NCBI RefSeq assembly: GCF_000472705.1
Contig: NZ_AXAE01000013.1
Span: 186,001-250,000, forward strand
DNA from: Mesorhizobium erdmanii USDA 3471
Lineage (GTDB): Bacteria; Pseudomonadota; Alphaproteobacteria; Rhizobiales; Rhizobiaceae
Reading direction: 5' to 3'
DNA: 64,000 nt
The first letter of the stretch is position 1; each line of letters opens with the position of its first letter. This document shows, piece after piece, positions 42,590 to 50,496 of the stretch. Position numbers and translations under genes: made by a program. Below the pieces are notes generated by a model. It worked only from the letters and a program-made list of their open reading frames with translations. It had not been told where the DNA came from and did no database searches.

Positions 42590-44457
42590 GCGCAATCATG
42601 TCGAAGTCCTCCATCCTTCGCCTGTCGCTGTTTCGCGATGTCGCCGCATTCGGCGCCGTCATCGCCCAGATCGGCGGACGGCGGACCTGGACGGCGCTGC
42701 TGTTCCTGATCCTCGGCAGCCTGACGGAGGGCATCTCTATCCTGCTGCTGGTGCCGCTGCTGCATCTGGTCGGGCGCGCCGACCAGGATTTCGCGGTGCG
42801 GTTGCCGAACAATGATTTCATACGCTGGCTGGTGCCCGATGGAACGCTGCAACTGACGACGGTGCTGTGCGCGCTGGTCGGGCTGGTTGCCGTGCAGGCC
42901 GCGTTCAACCGGTTCAAGTCGGTCTACATGGCCAGGCTTCTCTTCGATTTCATCAACCGCTTGCGCATCAACCTGTTCGAGAGCATCGGCAAGGCGCGCT
43001 GGGGCGTGTTCTCGCGCATGCGCAGTTCCGATCTCGACCATGCCCTGACCGGCGACATCGATCGCGTCCAGGGCGCCGCCTTCTCGCTGCTGATGCTGGT
43101 GCAGATCGCCGTGCTGTTGGTTGGGTATCTCGTGATTTCGATGTTCATCTCGCCGGTGATGACGGTGTTTGCCATCGTCATCGGCATCGTGATGTTCATA
43201 GCGCTGCAGCCGTTTCGGGCGCGCGCCACCGCCTTCGGGCGCGTCCTGACCGGCAACCGGCAAGATCAATACCGCACGGTTTCGGAATTCCTCGGCGGCA
43301 TCAAGGTGGCCAAGAGCCTGAATGTCGAGGCCAGCTATTTCGCGCAGCTGCAGGCGACGCTGGAAAAGATGAAGGCCGACAACATCGACTATGTGCGCAA
43401 CAGTTCGATCGGTACCGCGGTATTCCAGGTGGCGAGTGTCGTGGGTCTCAGCCTGTTCATCTACGTGGCGTTGGTCCGCTTCAACCTGTCGCTGGCGGAA
43501 ATCGTCGTGCTGCTGCTGGTTTTCATGCGCATCGCGCCGCGTTTCATGGACATGCAGACGCAGGCCCAGCAGGTGCTGATCAACCTGCCCGCCTATACGG
43601 CCATGCGCAGCCTGCAGGCCCGTTTCGACGCGGAGCGCGAGCCGGGCCATGCCGAAGCCGGGGATGCCGAAGCCGGGGATGCCGGAAAACTGCCGCTCGA
43701 TACCGGGCTGAACATTCGCGGCGTCTCCTTCGGCTACGAGGACGGCACAGGCAAGGCAGTGGTGAGCGACATCACCTTCGGACTGCCGGCCGGCAAGGTC
43801 ACTGCCCTGATCGGCCCCTCGGGATCGGGCAAGAGCACGATCGCCGACATGCTGCTCGGCCTGCTCGAGCCGACCGATGGGAAAATCCTCGTCGACGGCG
43901 TCGAGATCGACGCCAGCAATCGTCGGCGCTGGCGCGATCAGGTGGCCTATGTGCCGCAGGACGTGTTCCTGTTGCATGACACGATCGCGGCGAATCTGCG
44001 TCTGGCCGCGCCGCAGGCCAGCGACGACGCGCTTTGGACCGCGCTGCGCGCCGCGCATGCCGGCGAATTCGTCGAACGGCTCGACCAGCGGCTCGACACG
44101 ATCGTCGGCGATCGCGGCGTGCGGCTTTCCGGCGGCGAGCGTCAGCGCATCGCACTGGCGCGCGCGCTGCTGCGCAAGCCGTCACTGCTCATCCTCGATG
44201 AGGCCACCAGTGCGCTCGACTGGCAGAACCAGTCGCTGATCGCCAGTTCGATCGACGCATTGCGCGGCGCGATGACCATCCTGACCATCGCCCACCGGCC
44301 ATCTATGATCGCCTTCGCCGACTGGGTGGTGGCGATGGAGGACGGCCGGGTCGTGGAAGTCGGACAATATCAGCGGCTGAAGGCGAAGCCGGCGAGCCGG
44401 CTATCCCGGATGCTTTCGGGAGAGCAGTCGGAGACCGAGCCCGCCAATGTGGCTTGA
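42586..44457 (+). CDS. Lasso peptide ABC exporter (D)
   Basis: A 623-residue fused ABC transporter: about six membrane spans (residues 35-330), then an ATPase with Walker A GPSGSGKST, signature LSGGERQRIALARA and Walker B LLILDEATSALD. It should export the mature peptide and give self-protection. GTG 42586 overlaps the kinase stop as GTGA; ATG 42598 is an alternative. A duplicated AEAGD unit lies in the linker between the two domains. It is the last gene of the lasso operon. Confidence 0.9.
   Translation: MSAIMSKSSILRLSLFRDVAAFGAVIAQIGGRRTWTALLFLILGSLTEGISILLLVPLLHLVGRADQDFAVRLPNNDFIRWLVPDGTLQLTTVLCALVGLVAVQAAFNRFKSVYMARLLFDFINRLRINLFESIGKARWGVFSRMRSSDLDHALTGDIDRVQGAAFSLLMLVQIAVLLVGYLVISMFISPVMTVFAIVIGIVMFIALQPFRARATAFGRVLTGNRQDQYRTVSEFLGGIKVAKSLNVEASYFAQLQATLEKMKADNIDYVRNSSIGTAVFQVASVVGLSLFIYVALVRFNLSLAEIVVLLLVFMRIAPRFMDMQTQAQQVLINLPAYTAMRSLQARFDAEREPGHAEAGDAEAGDAGKLPLDTGLNIRGVSFGYEDGTGKAVVSDITFGLPAGKVTALIGPSGSGKSTIADMLLGLLEPTDGKILVDGVEIDASNRRRWRDQVAYVPQDVFLLHDTIAANLRLAAPQASDDALWTALRAAHAGEFVERLDQRLDTIVGDRGVRLSGGERQRIALARALLRKPSLLILDEATSALDWQNQSLIASSIDALRGAMTILTIAHRPSMIAFADWVVAMEDGRVVEVGQYQRLKAKPASRLSRMLSGEQSETEPANVA
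43651..43680 (+). repeat. Perfect 15-bp tandem duplication in the exporter gene
   Basis: GCCGAAGCCGGGGAT occurs twice in direct succession (43651-43665 and 43666-43680), encoding AEAGD twice in the linker between membrane and ATPase domains. This looks like a recent slippage event. Confidence 0.85.
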
Positions 44458-44480
44458 GGCCGATTCCTTCGGACAAGGAC

Positions 44481-44756
44481 CTAATGCAGGCTCCGCCGGG
44501 CGTTGCCCAGCTTCTCGCCTTCGGCCACGTCGGTCGAGTTCAGCTTTCTCTCGGCTTCACGCAGCCTGTCGGCCGGAGTAGGCGCGCTCCTGGCGATCAT
44601 GGCATAGACGAGGATGAAATAGCCGGCCTGGATGACCACGGCACAGATGATGACGCGCAACAGCGTCGTGCCCAGCGAAGCCCCGCCAAGCCAGGACCAG
44701 GCGACCACGATCGCCAGTGCGAAAACCATCCCAACGATGAATTTTGGAAGCGACAT
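44481..44756 (-). CDS. exoX: Small membrane exopolysaccharide repressor (ExoX/SyrA-like)
   Basis: A 91-residue inner-membrane protein with two hydrophobic spans (FIVGMVFALAIVVAWSWLG and TLLRVIICAVVIQAGYFILVY) and a charged C-terminal tail. Size, topology and the CAVVIQAGYF pattern fit the ExoX/SyrA family, which lowers exopolysaccharide output, probably by interfering with ExoY. ATG 44756 is chosen over the upstream TTG. It lies beside exoY, as exoX does in Sinorhizobium, but here is divergent from it across a long gap. Confidence 0.7.
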   Translation of the reverse strand: MSLPKFIVGMVFALAIVVAWSWLGGASLGTTLLRVIICAVVIQAGYFILVYAMIARSAPTPADRLREAERKLNSTDVAEGEKLGNARRSLH

Positions 44757-45356
44757 ACCCAACAGCCCATAAACCGGCTCGGGTTATATCCAACGATAGC
44801 CCCACCCGAGCGCCGTCCCTTGTGATGCGGGCTTGTTAAACCACCCGCTGTCGACCGGTTGCTTCCGGCCTTTCAACCTGTCGCCACTCTGACAGGTATA
44901 ATTTGCAATTCTATTAAGGCGAGCAGAAGGCAGCAAGGGCAACCGCACATATTTTTGATTGAGCTAGCACGATCGACTCTGCCATGCTGCAACGCACCTA
45001 ACCGCATTGGACACAACCCGTGGCTACCAGGTTTCTTCAGTACAATCTACAATATTATGTAGTATTTTATGTTAATAGTTGCGAACACAGCGCCTTCCTA
45101 AAGCTCTAATATGCCCCATCACAGGCCTGAGAGAACGCCTTGCCCGGAAAGCGCCCCAAAAAGGCCCCGATTTTTTTCCTCTTGCCCATTTGTTGTCACA
45201 AATTTGCTAAGCATCCTGAAAAATGTGCACCACGAGCTTATTATTTAGTCAATTCATGACGTGACTATTTCAAGGGGCTGGGAAATTGTGTGTTGCGCTG
45301 CAACATTTTTTTGATATCTTGCGGTAAACCATTCGTTCCACGCATGGAGTTTTCGC
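44757..45356. other. 600-base divergent regulatory region between exoX-like and exoY
   Basis: Low-GC intergenic DNA without a convincing gene. It includes a strongly AT-rich segment (45030-45075) with a small TACAATATT/ATGTAGTAT-like imperfect palindrome and the best operator-like palindrome of the window at 45291. The length suggests an extended promoter or leader controlling the first committed gene, exoY. Confidence 0.6.
45291..45305. promoter_or_regulatory. Perfect TGTTGC-GCT-GCAACA palindrome before exoY
   Basis: Both six-base halves are exact reverse complements. A run of seven T residues follows, then GATATCTT. It ends 51 bases upstream of the exoY start and is the best match to the motif that recurs before the exo and lasso genes. 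Confidence 0.7.
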
Positions 45357-46034
45357 ATGAGGGATATCGCCAAGTCGGCCACGGCAGGCTTTTCGCAGGC
45401 TGACACCGACTTTCCGCCGCCGATCGGCGGCCTCATCAAGCGCAGCTTCGACATTGTCGGTTCACTGGCTGGCCTGATCGCTCTCAGCCCGCTGTTCGTC
45501 ATGATAGCGCTGCTGGTCAAATTTTCCGATGGTGGATCGATTTTCTACGGTCACCGGCGAATCGGTCGCGGCGGACGGATTTTTCCGTGCCTGAAATTCC
45601 GCACCATGGTTCCGGACGGCGACAAGGTGCTGGCCGCCTACCTCGCCACCAATCCGGAAGCCAACGCGGAATGGATCGCGACCCGCAAGCTGAAGAACGA
45701 TCCGCGCGTCACCCGCGTCGGCGCGGTGTTGCGGAAGCTCAGCCTCGATGAGCTGCCGCAAATCATCAACATCCTGCAGGGCGACATGAGCCTTGTCGGG
45801 CCTCGCCCGGTGGTGCGCGACGAGTTGGAAATCTACGGCAGCGCCGCTGTGTATTACCTGAAGTCCCGCCCCGGCCTGACCGGCCTGTGGCAGGTCAGCG
45901 GCCGCAACGACGTCTCCTATGACAGCCGTGTCGCTTTCGACCGCCATTATGTCGAGAATTGGTCGTTGTTCGGCGACGTTCGCATCATCATCAAGACCGT
46001 GCCGGCCGTGTGGATGTCACGCGGTTCTTACTGA
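45357..46034 (+). CDS. exoY: Undecaprenyl-phosphate galactosephosphotransferase (ExoY)
   Basis: A 225-residue initiating sugar-phosphate transferase. One hydrophobic segment near residues 28-50 ([21 protein letters not shown]) is followed by the catalytic region with [40 protein letters not shown] and [14 protein letters not shown]. It places the first sugar (galactose phosphate in succinoglycan) on the lipid carrier and commits carbon to the polymer. Length matches Sinorhizobium ExoY. It is followed by exoF at 81 bases, as in the reference cluster. Confidence 0.93.
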   Translation: MRDIAKSATAGFSQADTDFPPPIGGLIKRSFDIVGSLAGLIALSPLFVMIALLVKFSDGGSIFYGHRRIGRGGRIFPCLKFRTMVPDGDKVLAAYLATNPEANAEWIATRKLKNDPRVTRVGAVLRKLSLDELPQIINILQGDMSLVGPRPVVRDELEIYGSAAVYYLKSRPGLTGLWQVSGRNDVSYDSRVAFDRHYVENWSLFGDVRIIIKTVPAVWMSRGSY

Positions 46035-46115
46035 CGGGCCGCAGGCTCCAAGTTATCGGGCATCCGGGCGGCAAGCTCATCGGGCGATGGGGCTAAAACG
46101 GATCGGAACGTTCAG

Positions 46116-47387
46116 TTGAAAACAGACATGTTCGAAGCCTTTGGCAGCGGCCGCTTTCCCGGCCGCTCTCGGCTCATGGCGACATGCCTTGCGGCGTCGC
46201 TCGCTTTTCTTCCCCAGATCGCCGCGGCCGACGAATACCATCTCGGCTCACAGGACAAGCTTACTATCCGCATTGCCGAATGGCAGACCGTCGAAGGCAC
46301 GTTCCGCGACTGGTCGGCGGTGAACGGCGAATACACGGTAGGCCCGGGCGGAACGCTGTCGGTGCCTTTCGTCGGCGAGTTGCCGGCCGCCGGCAAGACC
46401 ACGGCGGAGGTCGCGGCGGCCATTGGCGAGGCGCTGCAGCACAAGCTCGCTCTGTCGGACAAGCCCGAGGCCTCGGTCGAGATGGCGCAATTCCGGCCCT
46501 TCTATATTTCGGGCGAAGTGCAGAACCCCGGCCAGTTCCCCTACGTGCCCGATCTGACCGTGCTGAAAGCGATCAGCGTCGCCGGCGGCATCCGGCGCAA
46601 CTCGGACTACGGGCCGCAGCTCGGTAAGGACCTGGTTACGGCCAAAGGCAATTTCGATATCTCCGACGACCAGCGTGTCCGGCTGCTCGTCAGGCGCGCC
46701 CGCATCGACGCCGACCTGGCCGGCAAGGCGACCTTCGAGCCGCCGCAAGAGGTCGAGGGCGACCCAAGGCTGCCGACCATCATCGCCGACGAAATGACGA
46801 TCCTGACGGCGGACCAGAAGGCGCTGAAGCTGAAGCTCGAGGCGCTCGACGATCTCAAGGGGGTTTTGCAGGCGGAAATCGAATCGCTGCAGAAGAAGAT
46901 CGTCAATCAGCAGAAGCAGGTCGACCTGGCGCAGCAGCAGCTCGCCAGCATCGGTCCGCTGGCGCAGAAGGGTCTGGTCGCCAATGCGCGGCTCCTGGAT
47001 TCGCAGCAATCCGTCACCGACCTGCAAGGCAAGATCCTCGATTACGAGACGGCCATCCTCACAGCCAAGCAGGCGATCAGCAAGGCGAAGCAGGACGCCA
47101 TCGATGCCCAGAACACCTTGAGCTCGAGCCTCGCCGCCGACCGGCAGCAGACCGAAGCCGACCTGAACGAGGCGGCGCTGAAGGTGAATATGCAGAAAGG
47201 CCTGATCGCCCAGGCCAGCGATCCCGCGACGACAGCCGCCATCACCAACGGCCAGCAGCCCACCCTGCTCTATTCGCTGGTGCGCAATGTCGATGGCAAG
47301 ACCAGCGAGATCGCCGCCAAGGAAGACACGCTGGTGCTGCCCGGCGACGTGATCAAGATCAAGCTGGCGCCACTGGCCAGCCAGTAA
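46116..47387 (+). CDS. exoF: Polysaccharide export outer-membrane/periplasmic protein (ExoF)
   Basis: A 423-residue export protein. A signal peptide (hydrophobic LMATCLAASLAFLPQIAAA) precedes the Poly_export domain (DKLTIRIAEW, YTVGPGGTLSVPFVGEL) and a SLBB-like segment (FYISGEVQNPGQFPYVPDLTV); a long coiled-coil (residues 225-370) follows. It should form the export channel with ExoP and ExoQ. The start may be TTG 46116 (GGAAC upstream) or ATG 46128. It is co-directional with exoY and ends before a strong terminator. Confidence 0.92.
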   Translation: MKTDMFEAFGSGRFPGRSRLMATCLAASLAFLPQIAAADEYHLGSQDKLTIRIAEWQTVEGTFRDWSAVNGEYTVGPGGTLSVPFVGELPAAGKTTAEVAAAIGEALQHKLALSDKPEASVEMAQFRPFYISGEVQNPGQFPYVPDLTVLKAISVAGGIRRNSDYGPQLGKDLVTAKGNFDISDDQRVRLLVRRARIDADLAGKATFEPPQEVEGDPRLPTIIADEMTILTADQKALKLKLEALDDLKGVLQAEIESLQKKIVNQQKQVDLAQQQLASIGPLAQKGLVANARLLDSQQSVTDLQGKILDYETAILTAKQAISKAKQDAIDAQNTLSSSLAADRQQTEADLNEAALKVNMQKGLIAQASDPATTAAITNGQQPTLLYSLVRNVDGKTSEIAAKEDTLVLPGDVIKIKLAPLASQ

Positions 47388-47440
47388 GTGTCTGGCTTAC
47401 GGGGCGATCCCGCGCTTTCGATCCATAGCGTAAAAATTCC

Positions 47441-47473
47441 AACCTCCGTCAGCCCTGCCTGGCGGAGGTTTTT
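47441..47473. terminator. Rho-independent terminator after exoF
   Basis: AACCTCCGTCAG (47441-47452) pairs with CTGGCGGAGGTT (47459-47470), with one G-T pair and loop CCCTGC, followed by TTT in the exoF direction. The stem also carries AA on its other side, so it may work for the convergent exoQ gene. Confidence 0.85.
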
Positions 47474-47544
47474 GCAATTTCAGCCGCGAAATTATAGAGC
47501 GCACCGCCGTAACCGCCGCGCCGTTCCGGGCGACAGGCGTGGGC

Positions 47545-48858
47545 TCATGCCTGATCGGCAGCCGCCGGACGACCATGATGCCGGGGCCAGGCCGGCTCAC
47601 CCCTGGCCGCATCCGCCTGTTCAAACGTCGGCGCCCAGCGCGTACGGGTAACAGGCAGCCGCGCCAGCTTGAAGTAGCTGAAATACATCAGGAAGGAGCC
47701 CATGATGTAGGGGTTGAGGATTTCGACCTCGACGAAGGACCGGATGAGCAGCAGCACCATCACACCGAAGAGCACAACCGATTCGGCCTGCCATGCCTTG
47801 AAAATCACCGTCGAGACATGGCCGTAGAGCGTGCGCAGCATGATCAGCGCGACCATCACCGCCCCGGTGAAGCCCAGTTCGACCAGCGCCTCGACATAGG
47901 TGTTGTGGAAATGGAAGCCGGTGCGGGTGGTGATGTAGAATTCGTTCCACAGCCGCTCGGCCTCGGCGAAACCTTGCACCCAATAGGCGGCATAGCCGAC
48001 GCCGAGGATCGGCGAGCGCTGCGCGGCGTTCCAGCCCTGCTCCCACAGATAGGTCCGCCCGGTGAGCGTCGAATCCTTGCCGAAGATGCCGAGGACGAAG
48101 TCCATCAGCCCGAGATTGAGCGAAACAACGGCCACCACGACGACCAGGCCGGCGCCGACCAGGAAGATTACCCGGCGATAGCGCCGCGATAAAAGCTTGG
48201 TCATGGCAAGAAGCGCGATCAGCGCCAGGACCGCCGGTATCGAGGCCATGGAGGTGGCGGAATGCGAGACGATCAATACATAGGCCGACAGCAGCACGAC
48301 CGGCACCGTCAGGATGAAACTCAGCCGGCCGCGTCGCAGAAAAGCAAGAAACACCACGGAGAAATAGATGCCGAGCGAGCCGATGAAGCCGATCTGGTTC
48401 TTGGAGGCAAAGGCGCCAACGAAATTGTAGGTGCCGTCAAGCACGTCCTCGGAATAGGCCCCGACCTTGAGCGAATAGACGAGGACGAAGAATATCCCGA
48501 CCAAGGCACCGAGCGTCAGGGTCCGCACGCTGACGGTGCGAGCCGCAACATAGGCACAGGCAATGTGGGAAAGGTACTGGATTGCCGTTCTGGCGGTGAC
48601 GCCGGGCGCCTGCGACCAGAAGATGGAGAAGCAGACATAGGCCGCGAACAAAAGCGGCAGCCAGGCGCTGGACAATTGCCGCAGGAAGCGCCGGTAGTCG
48701 ACCATGATGAGCGGAAGCCAGACGGCATAATAGGCCAGGATCAGCACTTGGCCGAAAATGACGGAATAGGAGAACGCCCAAATCGAGACGGCCACGGCAA
48801 AGGCGCCATAGACAGAATTCTTCTCGGGATCGACCAGCAGGGACTTTGGAATCTTCAT
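47545..48858 (-). CDS. exoQ: Exopolysaccharide polymerase (ExoQ, Wzy type)
   Basis: A 437-residue integral membrane protein with about ten spans and the O-antigen ligase/polymerase pattern: a large periplasmic loop containing LTGRTYLWEQGW and GFHFHNTYVEALVELGF. It should join repeat units flipped to the periplasm, with ExoP setting chain length. ATG 48858 is chosen because the leading part of the longer frame is unlike protein. It is convergent with exoF; in Sinorhizobium exoQ follows exoF in the same direction, so this gene has been inverted. Confidence 0.88.
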   Translation of the reverse strand: MKIPKSLLVDPEKNSVYGAFAVAVSIWAFSYSVIFGQVLILAYYAVWLPLIMVDYRRFLRQLSSAWLPLLFAAYVCFSIFWSQAPGVTARTAIQYLSHIACAYVAARTVSVRTLTLGALVGIFFVLVYSLKVGAYSEDVLDGTYNFVGAFASKNQIGFIGSLGIYFSVVFLAFLRRGRLSFILTVPVVLLSAYVLIVSHSATSMASIPAVLALIALLAMTKLLSRRYRRVIFLVGAGLVVVVAVVSLNLGLMDFVLGIFGKDSTLTGRTYLWEQGWNAAQRSPILGVGYAAYWVQGFAEAERLWNEFYITTRTGFHFHNTYVEALVELGFTGAVMVALIMLRTLYGHVSTVIFKAWQAESVVLFGVMVLLLIRSFVEVEILNPYIMGSFLMYFSYFKLARLPVTRTRWAPTFEQADAARGEPAWPRHHGRPAAADQA

Positions 48859-48949
48859 CTCAGAGTCCCGTCGATGCGACCCGAGCCGGGCTGACCGCAA
48901 GCCGGCCGGCATATGCGCAAACAGGGGCGTGCAATAAACGGCATCTCCA

Positions 48950-48964
48950 TTGTGCAGTGCAATA
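48950..48964. promoter_or_regulatory. TGTTGC-N3-GCAACA-like site before exoQ
   Basis: Read on the minus strand it is TATTGC-ACT-GCACAA, 92 bases upstream of the exoQ start. The core TTGCACTGCA is identical to the core of the site at 26919. Confidence 0.5.
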
Positions 48965-49071
48965 TAACCTATCGCACCGCATGCTCAATGGCAAATCCGG
49001 GCAATCCGGTCACCTTGTCTTACACCGGAGCGAACGGGGAGAGATTGGGCGTTAGCCCGCCCGCGGCAACG

Positions 49072-49908
49072 CTACCACAGCGCTCCGCCGGTGACCTGTA
49101 TGTTCTCCATGGTGATGCCCTTGGCGAGGTCCGAGCACAGGAAGACGGCTAAGGCCGCGATCTCCGACGGCTGCAGCATGCGCTGCTGCGGATTGCCTTT
49201 GGCGATCTCGGCAATCGCTTCCCCCACCGTGCGGCCTTTGCCCTCGCGCTCGACGACCTGCGCCACGTTGCGGCGCATCAGTTCGGTCTCGACCCAGGTC
49301 GGACTGATCATGACGCAGGTGACGCCATGCGCTGCACCTTCGAGCGCCACGCAACGGGTCAGCCCGAGCAGCCCCGCCTTGGAGGCGCAGTAGGCCGGAT
49401 TGTCCTTCCAGCCAACGGACGCGGCGGTCGAGCCGATGTTGACGATGCGGCCCCAGCCGCGCTCGATCATGCCGGGCAGCACGGCGCGGGTGGCGCGGAA
49501 GGCGCCGGTGAGATTAGTGTCGACGATCTTGTCCCACAGCGCGTCGGAATGACCAACGACCGGCTGCTCGGCCGTGGTGCCAGCGGCATTGACCAGGATG
49601 TCGACGGGACCGATGGCGGCTTGCGCGTCAGCCGCAAACCGGTTGACGATATCGCTGTCGCGGACATCGAGATGCGCGGCATGCACCCTGGTGCCATGGG
49701 CCGACAGGGCCGAGCGAACGCGCCCGATCTCTTCGGCGCCGGGATAATAGGCGGCGTCGGATCTGGCGGCGCCGGCGGGCGCGATGTAGGAGCCGACGGC
49801 GACATTGGCGCCGGCCTCAGCCAACGCCGTCGCGATGGCAAAGCCCATGCCGGAAAACCCGCCAGTGACGATCGCGCTGCGGCCTGAAAGGTCTGTCATC
49901 GCTCGCAT
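49072..49908 (-). CDS. Short-chain dehydrogenase/reductase downstream of acetone carboxylase
   Basis: A 278-residue SDR with the cofactor loop TGGFSGMG, NAAGTT, the catalytic Ser-Tyr-Lys set (IGSTAASVGW, YCASK) and a C-terminal ITMENIQVTGGALW. ATG 49899 is an alternative start. It lies 102 bases after the acetone carboxylase gamma gene on the same strand. Reduction or oxidation of acetoacetate/3-hydroxybutyrate, or conversion of isopropanol to acetone, would fit that neighbourhood, but the sequence does not decide. Confidence 0.8.
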   Translation of the reverse strand: MRAMTDLSGRSAIVTGGFSGMGFAIATALAEAGANVAVGSYIAPAGAARSDAAYYPGAEEIGRVRSALSAHGTRVHAAHLDVRDSDIVNRFAADAQAAIGPVDILVNAAGTTAEQPVVGHSDALWDKIVDTNLTGAFRATRAVLPGMIERGWGRIVNIGSTAASVGWKDNPAYCASKAGLLGLTRCVALEGAAHGVTCVMISPTWVETELMRRNVAQVVEREGKGRTVGEAIAEIAKGNPQQRMLQPSEIAALAVFLCSDLAKGITMENIQVTGGALW

Positions 49909-50010
49909 TCTCCAATCAATTCGCGACAGACAACCAGCCCAGGCGGCACTTGTCGATCATCCATGGGCGAACCTGACGAACGCCAACTCGCGACGCGTGA
50001 TCGTCGGAGC

Positions 50011-50496
50011 CTAAAGCGGTTTGCCCAGCCATTCACGGTAAAAGCCTTCGAGGTCGGGCTGAAAGTCATGCACGATCGGATAGCCGGGGGCCGCGGCCTC
50101 GACCTCGTGCATGGTGCCGCATTGCGGGCAGATGAACTCACGGATCTCCATCCATTGCGGATCGGGAATATCGCTGTTGGGATAGATTTCGCGCAGCGAT
50201 TCCTCGGTGTTGCGTACGATGATCGCGGCCTTCAGCTTCCAGTTCTTGCGATAGTCGCCGAAAGAATGGCCGCACTCGCATTTCGTCACCCGCTCGTCGC
50301 CGCTCTGGCAGATGAAGAGATGATCCGAGACCGGCAGCAGGATTGGGTCTTTCCAGCCGACACGGTCCTGCAACACCGCGACATATTTGAAAAAGCGGTC
50401 GTCATCCTTGTACGCGCTCATGACGCGGCGCGTCTGCGGCCAGGGCAAAGTGCCCGCGACCAGATCGGCGATGACTTCCTTGCTGTACGAGGTCAT
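50011..50496 (-). CDS. acxC: Acetone carboxylase gamma subunit
   Basis: A 161-residue subunit with two metal-binding cysteine pairs (KCECGHSF and FICPQCGTMH), as expected for the small subunit of acetone carboxylase. ATG 50496 overlaps the alpha-subunit stop. Size and third position in the operon match the Xanthobacter acxABC arrangement. The complex turns acetone and bicarbonate into acetoacetate using ATP. Confidence 0.88.
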   Translation of the reverse strand: MTSYSKEVIADLVAGTLPWPQTRRVMSAYKDDDRFFKYVAVLQDRVGWKDPILLPVSDHLFICQSGDERVTKCECGHSFGDYRKNWKLKAAIIVRNTEESLREIYPNSDIPDPQWMEIREFICPQCGTMHEVEAAAPGYPIVHDFQPDLEGFYREWLGKPL

